A DNA stretch of 64,000 bases from Olsenella sp. An285. GTDB lineage: Bacteria > Actinomycetota > Coriobacteriia > Coriobacteriales > Atopobiaceae. This document shows, one piece after another, positions 49,462 to 57,569 of the stretch. Positions within the stretch are counted from its first letter, which is position 1, and each line of letters starts with the position of its first letter. The position numbers were made by a program, and so were the translations under genes. The notes beneath the pieces were generated by a model. The model was not told the DNA's origin. It worked only from the letters and a program-made list of their open reading frames with translations, and ran no database searches. The stretch covers positions 124,001-188,000 of the forward strand of contig NZ_NFIZ01000003.1 of assembly GCF_002159625.1 (NCBI RefSeq), in the 5' to 3' direction.

Positions 49462-50121
49462 CTATGGCGTGCTCAGGGTCCCCGCGCGCAAGCTTCCCGC
49501 AAATGTCGGGACGGCGAGAAGGACGGACAGCTCGCGGGCGGTTTCCGGGCAGGCGTCCGCCTGGTTGACGAGCGCCACGTCCGCGAGCGCCTCCGCGTTG
49601 GCGGCGCGGGCGACGAGCTCGGGAGTCGCGTTATCTTCCGGTGCGCATCCGGCGAGCTTGCAGAAGATCTCCGGGCGGTGCACGACGTCGCGCACGGGGC
49701 GCCCGAGCCCGCTCGCGCCCAGCACGAGGACGGTACGCGCGGAGCACGCGGGGATGACGGGCTCCCAGGCGGCGTGCGCCTTGAGGGGGAGGCGGTGCGC
49801 GCCGTCCGCCTCCACGAGCACGTGGTCCGCCAGCGCCGCCAGCGCGTCGATGCCCAGCGAGGGGGCCGCGAGCTTGCCGTTCTTCTCGCCCTGCGCACCC
49901 ACGCAGACGACGCGCGACCCCGCGAGCGCCGCGCGCACGTCGTCGGCGTCGGCCGAGGTCACGAGCGGCACGCCCCCGAACGGCATGATGTGCGTCGTGG
50001 TGGTGAGCACCACGGTGCCCGGCAGCTCGCGGGCCAATGCGGCCAGCAGCGAGGTCTTGCCGCCGCTGCCGATGACCGACGTCACGCCCGGGCCCACGCC
50101 CAGCGCCTCTACGAGACCCAT
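49462..50121 (-). CDS. yqeC: Selenium-dependent hydroxylase accessory protein YqeC
   Basis: A 219-residue P-loop protein from the ATG at 50119-50121 with GGGGAGGTG upstream. The nucleotide loop is SVIGSGGKTSLLAALARELP, followed by TVVLTTTTHIMPFGG, HVLVEADGAHRLPLKAH and LGASGLGRPVRDVVHRPEIF. YqeC is one of the genes that co-occur with selenium-dependent molybdenum hydroxylases and is thought to help insert labile selenium; its reaction is unproven. It is divergent from the reductase gene at 50253, and the shared 131-base region contains a ModE-like palindrome. Confidence 0.92.
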   Translation of the reverse strand: MGLVEALGVGPGVTSVIGSGGKTSLLAALARELPGTVVLTTTTHIMPFGGVPLVTSADADDVRAALAGSRVVCVGAQGEKNGKLAAPSLGIDALAALADHVLVEADGAHRLPLKAHAAWEPVIPACSARTVLVLGASGLGRPVRDVVHRPEIFCKLAGCAPEDNATPELVARAANAEALADVALVNQADACPETARELSVLLAVPTFAGSLRAGTLSTP

Positions 50122-50169
50122 GCCGCACCTCCCCGATGGTTTTCCTCGACGCAATACTACCGTTCGTCG

Positions 50170-50193
50170 CATTGTAGTTTCCAAACTATAACG
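50170..50193. promoter_or_regulatory. Degenerate ModE-like box in divergent promoter region
   Basis: CATTGTAGTTTC followed by CAAACTATAACG, 24 bases. Aligned without gaps to the near-perfect palindrome at 54800-54823 (CGTTATATTTTT then GAAAATATAACG) it agrees at 18 of 24 positions, including the ATAACG half. E. coli ModE operators follow CGTTATAT with an inverted ATATAACG. It lies between yqeC and the double-cubane reductase gene. Confidence 0.5.
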
Positions 50194-50252
50194 CTCCATT
50201 ACTCTTTGTTTGGACACCAGAAACAATGTCGACCACGTCGCCAGGAGGGCCC

Positions 50253-51416
50253 ATGACCGACGCCGCCACCATCGAGCTGCCGCGCACCTTCGAGGAGTTC
50301 AACGAGCAGAGGCGCCAGAGCTTCCTCAAGGTGAAGGACTTCAAGCAGTCGGGCGGCCGCCTGGTGGGGTACCTCTGCAGCTACACGCCGCTCGAGGTCA
50401 TCGACGCGGCCGGCGCCTCGGGCGTGGGGCTCTGCGGCACCTCGGACGAGGTCATCCCCGCGGCCGAGGAGGTCCTGCCGGCCAACCTCTGCCCGCTGAT
50501 CAAGTCCACCTACGGCTTCGCGTACTCGCAGAAGTGCCCGTTCACGCACTTCTCCGACCTCATCGTGGGCGAGACCACGTGCGACGGCAAGAAGAAGATG
50601 TACGAGCTGCTGAACGAGCTCAAGCCCACCTACGTGCTGCACCTCCCGCAGAGCCGCTCGCGCGAGCACGAGCGCGAGGGCTGGTACCAGGAGGTCGTTG
50701 GGCTCAAGGAGGCCCTCGAGCAGCTCTACGGCATCCAGATCACCGACGACTCCCTGCGCGAGGCCGCGCGCCTGCGCAACCGCCTGCGCCGCGCGATCCT
50801 GGCCCTCTACGACCTGCAGCGGCTTGACCCGCCCGCGATGAGCGGCGTGGAGCTCATGAGCACGATGTTCGCCGGGACGTTCAACTTCGACGTGCGGCCG
50901 TACGTGGAGAGCCTCGAGCGCCTGTGCGAGCAGCGCCGCGCGGAGGCGGAGGCGGGGCGGAGCTCGGTTGACCCGTCCGCCAAGCGCATCCTCATCACCG
51001 GCTGCCCCGTGGGCGGCGTCATCAACAAGGTGGGCGCCACCATAGAGCGCAACGGCGGCGTGGTGGTCTGCGAGGACGACTGCTCCGGCGAGCGCACCAA
51101 CCGCTTCATGGTGGACGAGGACGCTCCGGACATCCTGCGCGCCATCGCCGAGCGCTACCTCCAGATCAACTGCTCGGTCATGACGCCCAACGACGACCGC
51201 TTTGCCGCGACGCTGGAGATGGCAGAGAAGTACCGGGTGGACGGCGTGATCGAGTGCGTGCTCACGGCGTGCCATACCTTCAACGTGGAGTCCGCGCGGG
51301 TCGAGCGCGCCGTGGAGGGCGCGGGCATCCCGTACATGAAGGTCGAGACCGACTACTCCGCCGGCGACGTGGGCCAGCTGGAGACGCGCATCGCGGCGTT
51401 CATCGAGACGCTGTAG
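50253..51416 (+). CDS. Double-cubane-cluster reductase (2-hydroxyacyl-CoA dehydratase D-like)
   Basis: A 387-residue HgdB/DCCP-type protein. AGGAGGG at 50243-50249 selects the ATG at 50253. Cysteines expected to hold iron-sulfur clusters lie in VGYLCSYTP, VGLCGTSDEV, PANLCPLIKS, SQKCPFTHF and GETTCDGKKKM in the first half and in LITGCPVGG, VVCEDDCSGERTNRF and CVLTACHTFN in the second. Such double-cubane proteins take electrons at very low potential from an ATP-dependent activase, encoded next. In selenium/molybdenum loci they may reduce a selenium or cofactor intermediate; the substrate is not known. The gene overlaps the activase start by one base. Confidence 0.9.
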   Translation: MTDAATIELPRTFEEFNEQRRQSFLKVKDFKQSGGRLVGYLCSYTPLEVIDAAGASGVGLCGTSDEVIPAAEEVLPANLCPLIKSTYGFAYSQKCPFTHFSDLIVGETTCDGKKKMYELLNELKPTYVLHLPQSRSREHEREGWYQEVVGLKEALEQLYGIQITDDSLREAARLRNRLRRAILALYDLQRLDPPAMSGVELMSTMFAGTFNFDVRPYVESLERLCEQRRAEAEAGRSSVDPSAKRILITGCPVGGVINKVGATIERNGGVVVCEDDCSGERTNRFMVDEDAPDILRAIAERYLQINCSVMTPNDDRFAATLEMAEKYRVDGVIECVLTACHTFNVESARVERAVEGAGIPYMKVETDYSAGDVGQLETRIAAFIETL

Positions 51417-52228
51417 TGAGTGCCGTGGCTGGCGAGAGGGACGCGCCGTCCGGGCGCTTGGGCATAGGCGTGGACATCGGCTCCACGGCCACGAAGGTGG
51501 CCGTGGTGGACGCCGACGGCAACCTCGTGCGCACGGACCTCATGCCCACGGGCTTCTCGAGCGTGGACGCCGCCGAGCGCGCCCGCGCCACCCTCGAGGC
51601 GTGGAAAGGGGACAGGCACTTTTGCACGCCTGACGCGCGCGTGGTGGCAACGGGGTACGGACGCGTGGCCGTGCCGTACGCGGACAAGGTGGTGACGGAG
51701 ATCACGTGCCACGGGCGCGGGGCCGCGCGGCTCTTTGGCCCGGAGGGCACCGTGGTCGACGTGGGTGGCCAGGACACCAAGGTCATCCGCCTGAGGGGCG
51801 GTCGCGTGACCAAGTTCGTGATGAACGACAAGTGCGCGGCGGGCACGGGGCGCTTTCTGGAGATCATGGCTGACCGGCTGGGCGTGAGCCACGACGAGCT
51901 GGCCGCGCTGGCGCGCGCCGGGGAGCCCACGCAGATCACCAGCATGTGCACGGTCTTCGCGGAGAGCGAGGTCATCAGCCTCGTGGGTCGCGGCGAGCCG
52001 CGCGAGAACATCGCCCGCGGCGTGATCGAGAGCGTGGTGGGGCGCGTGGCCACGCTCGTGGGATCCTCAGGTGGTGCGGCGCCGTACTATCTCACGGGCG
52101 GCCTCTGCGACAACGGCTACGTGGTGGAGCGTCTGGGAGAGCGGCTCGGCGCGCGCGTGTCCACGTGCCCAGAGGCGCGCTACGCGGGCGCCCTCGGCGC
52201 GGCGCTCGTGGCGCTGGAGCTTGGGTAG
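51416..52228 (+). CDS. ATP-dependent activase of the double-cubane reductase (BadF/BadG/HgdC family)
   Basis: A 270-residue ASKHA-fold ATPase starting at a GTG overlapping the reductase stop. Motifs: GIGVDIGSTATKVAVVD (phosphate 1), TVVDVGGQDTKVI (phosphate 2), FVMNDKCAAGTGRFLE with a cluster-ligand Cys, and ITSMCTVFAESEVISL with the second Cys; the homodimer shares one [4Fe-4S]. It fires electrons into the partner reductase with ATP hydrolysis. Between residues 63 and 71 the DNA reads AAAGGGGACAGGCACTTTTG, similar to the repeat family of this locus, encoding KGDRHFC, so a repeat may have inserted in frame. Confidence 0.92.
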   Translation: MSAVAGERDAPSGRLGIGVDIGSTATKVAVVDADGNLVRTDLMPTGFSSVDAAERARATLEAWKGDRHFCTPDARVVATGYGRVAVPYADKVVTEITCHGRGAARLFGPEGTVVDVGGQDTKVIRLRGGRVTKFVMNDKCAAGTGRFLEIMADRLGVSHDELAALARAGEPTQITSMCTVFAESEVISLVGRGEPRENIARGVIESVVGRVATLVGSSGGAAPYYLTGGLCDNGYVVERLGERLGARVSTCPEARYAGALGAALVALELG

Positions 52229-52300
52229 GCTGTACGAGACGCGGCCGGGCGTTCTTCTCGCCCGACGCTGGAGGGCCCGCAGGGGCCGGGAGGAGAGAAC

Positions 52301-52951
52301 ATGGCAGAGACGATGCTCACGATAGACGCGCGGGGCGAGGCGTGCCCCATCCCCGTGGTGCGTACGCTCAAGGCGCTCGCGGCGCTTGCGGGCCCGGGCA
52401 GCGTCGAGACGCTCGTGGACAACCAGATCGCGGTGCAGAACCTCACCCGCATGGGGGAGGGCAAGGGCTGCGCGGTGACGAGCGAGCGCCTAGGCGAGAA
52501 GGAGTGGCGCGTGACCGTGACGGCCTCGGCGGCGCTGGCGGTCAGCGAAGCGGAAGCGGAGTCGGCGACGTGCGAGGTTCCGGCGCCGGGCGTCGTTCCG
52601 GCCGCGCCCGCGCCGAGGAACGTGGTGGTGGCCATCACGTCCGAGTGCATGGGCACCGGCGACGACGTCCTGGGGCGCAAGCTCATGGGAAGCTTCGTGT
52701 ACTCCCTCACGCAGCTCGAGGAGCTGCCAGCGTGCGTGCTGCTCTACAACGGCGGCGCGCACCTCAGCTGCGAGGGGTCGGCGGCGCTCGAGGACCTGCG
52801 GGGACTGGCGGCCTCTGGCGTGGAGGTGCTCACGTGCGGCACCTGCCTCGACCACTACGGCATCGCGGACACGCTGGCCGTGGGCGAGGTCACCAACATG
52901 TACGTGATCGCGCAGCGGCTCACGGGCGCGAGCCTCGTGGTGAGGCCGTAG
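52301..52951 (+). CDS. yedF: YedF: TusA-like sulfurtransferase fused to DsrE domain, selenium metabolism
   Basis: A 216-residue protein. Residues 1-75 are a TusA domain with the sulfur-carrying Cys in RGEACPIPVVRTLKAL (CPxP). After an Ala/Pro-rich linker (APGVVPAAPAPRNV), residues 108-216 form a DsrE-like domain (VAITSECMGTGDDVLGRKLM, CVLLYNGGAHLSCEGS, EVLTCGTCLDHYGI). This is the fusion annotated as sulfurtransferase-like selenium metabolism protein YedF. It probably receives sulfur or selenium from the cysteine desulfurase encoded two genes downstream. GGGAGGAGAG precedes the ATG. Confidence 0.93.
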   Translation: MAETMLTIDARGEACPIPVVRTLKALAALAGPGSVETLVDNQIAVQNLTRMGEGKGCAVTSERLGEKEWRVTVTASAALAVSEAEAESATCEVPAPGVVPAAPAPRNVVVAITSECMGTGDDVLGRKLMGSFVYSLTQLEELPACVLLYNGGAHLSCEGSAALEDLRGLAASGVEVLTCGTCLDHYGIADTLAVGEVTNMYVIAQRLTGASLVVRP

Positions 52952-52965
52952 GGCCGGCGGGAGCG

Positions 52966-53217
52966 ATGGCGCGCGTGCGGGTGCCGTCCCTGGTGGTGAC
53001 GTTTCCCACCACGGCGGCGGCGATGTCATGCGAGGAGTGCTGCGAGCGGCGGGGTCTTCCCGGCCGGATGATTCCGGTGCCCGGGGAGGTCGCGGCCGGC
53101 TGCGGCCTGGCGTGGAAGGCCACCCCGGGGGACCGCGAGGTGCTCGCCGCGGCGCTTGCCGCCGACGGCGTCCCCGTGGAGGGCATGACCGTGATCGAGC
53201 TGCTCGAGTTCTGTTAG
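52966..53217 (+). CDS. DUF3343 protein
   Basis: An 83-residue protein (SLVVTFPTTAAAMSCEECCE, RMIPVPGEVAAGCGLAWKAT, then VEGMTVIELLEFC). The pattern of an early strand, a helix with clustered Cys, the G-C-G-L-A motif and the terminal Cys matches DUF3343, a short putative Se/S carrier found between yedF and a cysteine desulfurase in selenium loci. Five cysteines, two at the extreme positions CEECCE and the C-terminus, could carry persulfide or perselenide. The gene starts 14 bases after the yedF stop. Its stop codon TAG is followed immediately by a palindrome pair. Confidence 0.88.
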   Translation: MARVRVPSLVVTFPTTAAAMSCEECCERRGLPGRMIPVPGEVAAGCGLAWKATPGDREVLAAALAADGVPVEGMTVIELLEFC

Positions 53218-53274
53218 TTGGGGACAGTCCCCAATTTACAGAAATCTTTTATGCGAATTGGGGACTGTCCCCAA
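53218..53274. repeat. Inverted palindrome pair after DUF3343 gene
   Basis: TTGGGGACAGTCCCCAA at 53218-53234 and TTGGGGACTGTCCCCAA at 53258-53274, centres 40 bases apart, each followed by TTTACAG. Same unit as at 45697 and 57570. Confidence 0.9.
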
Positions 53275-53304
53275 TTTACAGACGGCGAGAAGGGCGTGGG
53301 GCCG

Positions 53305-54453
53305 ATGATCTACCTGGACAACGCGGCGACGACGATGAGCAAGCCGTGCGAGGTCGTGGACGCGGTGACGGCCGCGATGTGCTCGCTCGGCAACGCGGGG
53401 CGCGGGGCGTCCGCCGGCGCGCTCGACGCGAGCCGCGTGGCGCTGCGCTGCCGCGAGGCGGTGGCCCGTCTCCTGGGATGCCCGTGCGCCGACCACGTGT
53501 GCTTCTCCGCCAACTCAACTGCCGCGCTCAACGCGGCGCTCTTTGGCCTGGTGGGGCCGGGCGACCGCGTGGTCACGACGGTGCTGGAGCACAACTCCGT
53601 GCTGCGCCCGCTCGCGCGCCTGGCGGACGAGCGCGGCGCCCAGGTGGCCTACGTAGGCTGCGACGCGCACGGGCTCCTGGACATGGCGGAGCTCGAGCGC
53701 CTGGTCACGCCCGCCACGCGTCTCGTGGCGGTGACGCACGGCTCCAACGTGACGGGCAACCTCGTGGACGTGGCGCGGGTCGCGCGGGTCGCGCACGCTG
53801 CGGGGGCGCTCGTGGTGGTGGACGCGTCGCAGACGGCAGGCTCCGTGCCCGTGGACATGGCCGCCATGGGGCTCGACGTGGTCTGCTTCACCGGGCACAA
53901 GGGCCTCATGGGACCGCAGGGCACGGGGGGCATGGCGATCGCTGAGGGCGTGGACGTGCGGCCCTGGGCGGAGGGAGGCTCGGGCGTTCACTCGTTCCAG
54001 CGACGCCAACCCCTGGAGTGGCCTACGCGGATGGAGGCGGGGACGCTCAACTGCCACGGCCTCGCGGGTCTTCTCGCAGGAGTCGGGTACATCGAGAAGA
54101 ACGGGGGGCCCGCCGCTGTGGGCGCGCGCGAGCACGAGCTCGCGCGGCGGCTCTACGAGGGCGTGCGCGACGTGCCGGGCGTCACCGTGTACGGCGCCTG
54201 GGAGGTGGACCCCGAGCTCTGTGGCAGCATCGTGGCCCTCAACGTGGACGGGCTCGACTCCGCCGAGGTAGCGGACGCGCTCACTACGGGCTGGGGCGTC
54301 GCCTGCCGCGCCGGCGCCCACTGCGCGCCGCTCATGCATCGGGCCCTGGGGACGGAGCGACGCGGAATCGTGCGTCTGAGCTGCGGCTGGTTCAACACCG
54401 AGGAGGAGGTCGACACGGTCGTGGGGGCGGTGCGGGAGATTGCCGCAGGGTGA
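53305..54453 (+). CDS. Cysteine desulfurase-like class V aminotransferase (selenium locus)
   Basis: A 382-residue PLP enzyme from the ATG at 53305. MIYLDNAATTMSKPCEVVDA opens it; a His in TTVLEHNSVLRPL, Asp in VVVDASQTAGSVPVDM and the PLP lysine in VCFTGHKGLMGPQGTGG follow. The catalytic-loop Cys is in VACRAGAHCAPLMHRALGT, close to the C-terminus as in group II SufS/CsdA enzymes. It would mobilise sulfur or selenium from cysteine or selenocysteine for the YedF and DUF3343 carriers. It is separated from them only by a palindrome pair. Confidence 0.92.
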   Translation: MIYLDNAATTMSKPCEVVDAVTAAMCSLGNAGRGASAGALDASRVALRCREAVARLLGCPCADHVCFSANSTAALNAALFGLVGPGDRVVTTVLEHNSVLRPLARLADERGAQVAYVGCDAHGLLDMAELERLVTPATRLVAVTHGSNVTGNLVDVARVARVAHAAGALVVVDASQTAGSVPVDMAAMGLDVVCFTGHKGLMGPQGTGGMAIAEGVDVRPWAEGGSGVHSFQRRQPLEWPTRMEAGTLNCHGLAGLLAGVGYIEKNGGPAAVGAREHELARRLYEGVRDVPGVTVYGAWEVDPELCGSIVALNVDGLDSAEVADALTTGWGVACRAGAHCAPLMHRALGTERRGIVRLSCGWFNTEEEVDTVVGAVREIAAG

Positions 54454-54521
54454 GGGGGCTTCCCGGGCGGTATCGCGCCCGGGTGAGGACCGCAACTTGA
54501 GTGCCCGCGCTCCTGTCCCGA

Positions 54522-54655
54522 GGGTATGCGCACTGCCTCTGAGGGTATGCGCACATTCTAGCGGCTGGTTCTTATCGTCGAGTCTTTGACCTGCGAATTT
54601 GTAACCATCTTAAGCGGCGAGGTGTACATACCCGGTATGCGCAGTGTACATACCC
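54522..54655. repeat. TACATACCCGGTATGCGCA repeat cluster, copy 2
   Basis: GGGTATGCGCA at 54522-54532 and 54543-54553, then TGTACATACCCGGTATGCGC with a following TGTACATACCCC at 54623-54655. The units are those found at 48764-48901. The interval 54454-54836 has no gene; it also holds a possible -10 box TATACT (54763-54768). Confidence 0.75.
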
Positions 54656-54797
54656 CAACGAAGCGGCTCCCGGACCGCTGTCCGCGTCGCGCGAATCGAA
54701 CCGTCCGGGGGCGGTTGGGTGCCGCCGACGGTGCCGCTCGTCAGAGCAGACTTTTTGTAAGCTATACTCACTCAATGGAATCAGATGGTACGGGCAT

Positions 54798-54825
54798 AGC
54801 GTTATATTTTTGAAAATATAACGCT
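54798..54825. promoter_or_regulatory. ModE-type operator upstream of yqeB-mod-moa operon
   Basis: A 28-base palindrome: 13-base arm AGCGTTATATTTT, a TG centre, and the exact reverse complement AAAATATAACGCT. It contains CGTTATAT and ATATAACG, the halves of the E. coli ModE operator. It lies 20 bases before the yqeB start and downstream of a TATACT box, a position suited to repression of the entire cofactor and molybdate-uptake operon when molybdate or cofactor is sufficient. Confidence 0.7.
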
Positions 54826-54845
54826 GACGAGGGGGAATGCGGACA

Positions 54846-56672
54846 ATGCTGGTCGTGATTCGCGGTGCGGGGGACATCGCCTCGGGCATCGCGCTGCGCC
54901 TCTTCCGTGCGGGCATGCAGGTGGTGATGTGCGATCTCGCGGTTCCCACCTCCATCCGACGCACGGTGTGCTTCTCGGAGGCAATACGTCTGGGAGAGGT
55001 GTGCGTGGAGGACGTGCGCGGCGTGCTGTGCGAGAGCGCGGAGTCCGCGCGCGGGGTGGTCAGCGCCGGCAACGTGGCGGTTCTGGTGGACCCGGCCGCC
55101 AGTTGCGTGGAAGAGCTTCGCCCGGACGCCCTCGTGGACGCGATTCTGGCCAAGCGCAACCTCGGGACCACGCGCGACATGGCGCCCGTGGTGGTGGGCG
55201 TGGGCCCGGGCTTCACCGCCCAGGTGGACTGCGACGCCGCTGTGGAGACCATGCGCGGCCACTACCTGGGGCGCGTCTACTACGAGGGCTCGCCGATCCC
55301 CAATACGGCCGTGCCCGGTCTCATTGGGGGCTACGCGGGCGAGCGCGTGATGCGCGCGCCGGCTGACGGCGTCTTCGAGCCCTGCGTGGAGATAGGCGCG
55401 CAGGTCAAGGCCGGTGACGTCTGCGCCACCGTGGACGGTGAGCCCATGTGCGCCACCATCGACGGCGTGGTGCGCGGGCTTCTCCAGGCGGGCGTGCCCG
55501 TGCGAAGGGGCATGAAGTCCGGGGACGTGGACCCGCGCTGCCGCTCGGAGTACATCCGCAGCTCTTCCGACAAGGCGCTGGCCGTGGGCGGCAGCGTGCT
55601 TGAGGCGATCCTCTCTCTGTCCGGAGTGCTGTGCGGGCCGGGGGGCATGCGGGAGAACGACGCCTCTACCGAGAAGAACGTCGCGCTCGCGCACGTCAGC
55701 GGGTCAAACTTCTCCGACTTCTCTCTTGTCGACGCGATCTTCGACGAGCTCGCCGCCGCCAGGGCCGTGGGGCTTGCGAGTCTGCTCGCCACGCGCGGCT
55801 CGATGCCGCGACACGAGGGCGCGCGCCTTGCCGTGACGGCGGACGGGCGCCTGCTCGGGACCGTCGGCGGGGGCGCGATGGAGCAGATCGCGATCGAGCG
55901 AGCACGGGCGGCGCGCGACGGGGCGGCCTCGAGCCTCGAGTGGGTGACGAGCAGCCGGAGCGACATGGCCTGCGGCGGGGACGCCCTGCTCGCCGTGCGC
56001 ACGCTCGCGCCTGACGACCTGCCCGTTCTTCTCGCCCTGAAGCAGGTTCTGGAAGGCGGCGGGACCGCAGCGCTCAGGGAGGACTGGTCCGACCCCTCCG
56101 CTCCCGTCATGACCATGGCGGAAGATACGTGTCCGTCCAGCGTACGCTGGGACGAAGCTTCCGGCATCTACCGCGAGAGCATCGTGTCACCAAGCCGGCT
56201 CCACGTCTTCGGCGCCGGGCACGTGGGCGCGGCCCTCGTGGGGATGTCCGCCGCCGCGGGCTTTGCGTGCCACGTCTACGACGACCGCCCGGAGCTCGCC
56301 ACGCCGGAGCGCCTCCCGCAGGCAGCATCTGTGACCCGCGGGTCGTTCGACGGGCTGGCCGCTGCCGCGTCCATCGGACCGCGTGACTTCGTCGTCGTGC
56401 TCACGCACGGGCATGTCCACGACGAGACCGTTCTTCTCGCCGTTCTTACGCGCAACGTTCAGCCTGCTTACGTAGGCTGCATCGGGAGTCGCCGCAAGTC
56501 CGCCCTCGCGCGCGAGCACCTCGTTGCCGCGGGCGTGTCGCAGGAGCGCGTCGACGCCGTGGCCATGCCCATAGGCGAGGCCATCGGCGCCGTCACGCCG
56601 GCGGAGATCGCCGTGTCGATTCTTGCCCAGCTGGTCAGTCGCCGTGCGCAGCTGCGCGCGGCCAGGGGATAG
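54846..56672 (+). CDS. yqeB: YqeB-type selenium-dependent hydroxylase protein: EF2563 domain then XdhC domain
   Basis: A 608-residue protein; the ATG at 54846 is better spaced from GAGGGGG (54829-54835) than the ATG at 54837. Residues 1-265 are the EF2563 domain (LVVIRGAGDIASGIALRLFR, VVMCDLAVPTSIRRTV, DAILAKRNLGTTRDMAPV). Residues about 280-600 are XdhC/CoxI-like (LLATRGSMPRHEGARLAVT, GTVGGGAMEQIAIERA, LHVFGAGHVGAALVGM, YVGCIGSRRKSA). XdhC-type proteins bind the molybdopterin cofactor and insert the terminal sulfido ligand, here presumably selenium. In E. coli YqeB, as I recall it, the XdhC part comes first, so the order is swapped. It heads the modABC-moa operon. Confidence 0.88.
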   Translation: MLVVIRGAGDIASGIALRLFRAGMQVVMCDLAVPTSIRRTVCFSEAIRLGEVCVEDVRGVLCESAESARGVVSAGNVAVLVDPAASCVEELRPDALVDAILAKRNLGTTRDMAPVVVGVGPGFTAQVDCDAAVETMRGHYLGRVYYEGSPIPNTAVPGLIGGYAGERVMRAPADGVFEPCVEIGAQVKAGDVCATVDGEPMCATIDGVVRGLLQAGVPVRRGMKSGDVDPRCRSEYIRSSSDKALAVGGSVLEAILSLSGVLCGPGGMRENDASTEKNVALAHVSGSNFSDFSLVDAIFDELAAARAVGLASLLATRGSMPRHEGARLAVTADGRLLGTVGGGAMEQIAIERARAARDGAASSLEWVTSSRSDMACGGDALLAVRTLAPDDLPVLLALKQVLEGGGTAALREDWSDPSAPVMTMAEDTCPSSVRWDEASGIYRESIVSPSRLHVFGAGHVGAALVGMSAAAGFACHVYDDRPELATPERLPQAASVTRGSFDGLAAAASIGPRDFVVVLTHGHVHDETVLLAVLTRNVQPAYVGCIGSRRKSALAREHLVAAGVSQERVDAVAMPIGEAIGAVTPAEIAVSILAQLVSRRAQLRAARG

Positions 56673-56682
56673 GGGGAGCATC

Positions 56683-57561
56683 ATGACGGCAATGACCAGG
56701 CGGGGCCTCTTTAGGAGCGCGGCCGGAGCAAGTGCGGTCCTCCTTGCCGCGAGCGTCACCGCGTGCGACGCCGCGGAGCCCGCCGCGGACTCTACGGAGC
56801 CCGGCGCCGCCGCGGAGACGCCCACGATCACCGTCTTTGCCGCGGCCTCCATGGAGGAGAGCCTCACCAAGGCCGGCGGGCTCTTCACGGACGCCAACCC
56901 GCAGTACGAGCTTAGCTTCAACTTTGACTCCTCGGGCACGCTCAAGACGCAGATCGAGGAGGGGGCCGCGTGCGACGTCTTCATCTCCGCGGGCCAGCTC
57001 CAGATGAACCAGCTCGACGCCGAGGACACCACGGGCGACAACGTGGACAACCTGGACTTCGTTGACTCGGCGAGCCGCTTTGACATCCTGGAGAACAAGG
57101 TGGCGCTGGCGGTGCCGGAGGGAAACCCCAAGGGCATCGAGGGCTTCGACCAGCTGGCCGAGCTCCTGCGCGCGGGCGACGTCTTCATGGCCATGGGCAA
57201 CGCGGACGTCCCCGTGGGCCAGTACACCCAGGCCATCCTGGAGTTCTACGGGCTGGACGAGGCCGCGCTCGCGCAGGCGGGCTGCATCACCTACGGCTCC
57301 AATGTGAAGGAGGTCACCTCGCAGGTCTCCGAGGCAACCGTGGACTGCGGCGTGATCTACCAGACGGACGCCTTCTCCGCCGGACTCACGGTAGTGGACG
57401 AGGCCACGGCGGACATGTGCGGCCAGGTGGTCTACCCGGCGGCGGCCCTGCGCGAGGCGCCCAACCCGGACGGCGCCGCCGCGCTTCTGGAGTTCCTGCG
57501 CGGGGAGGAGGCCTCCGCGTGCTTCGAGGAGGTCGGCTTCACCCCGCTGTCCGACGCGTAG
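56683..57561 (+). CDS. modA: Molybdate ABC transporter substrate-binding protein
   Basis: A 292-residue lipoprotein. RRGLFRSAAGASAVLLAASV ends in the lipobox TAC (Cys near residue 27), then an acidic linker. The binding protein core reads TITVFAAASMEESLTKAGGL, FNFDSSGTLKTQIEEGAACD and FISAGQLQMNQL, the classic ModA pattern in which two Ser and backbone amides hold the oxyanion. It continues with AMGNADVPVGQYTQAIL and GVIYQTDAFSAGL. Complete length. GGGGGAG at 56672-56678 precedes the ATG, 11 bases after the yqeB stop. Confidence 0.95.
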   Translation: MTAMTRRGLFRSAAGASAVLLAASVTACDAAEPAADSTEPGAAAETPTITVFAAASMEESLTKAGGLFTDANPQYELSFNFDSSGTLKTQIEEGAACDVFISAGQLQMNQLDAEDTTGDNVDNLDFVDSASRFDILENKVALAVPEGNPKGIEGFDQLAELLRAGDVFMAMGNADVPVGQYTQAILEFYGLDEAALAQAGCITYGSNVKEVTSQVSEATVDCGVIYQTDAFSAGLTVVDEATADMCGQVVYPAAALREAPNPDGAAALLEFLRGEEASACFEEVGFTPLSDA

Positions 57562-57569
57562 TCTGCAAA

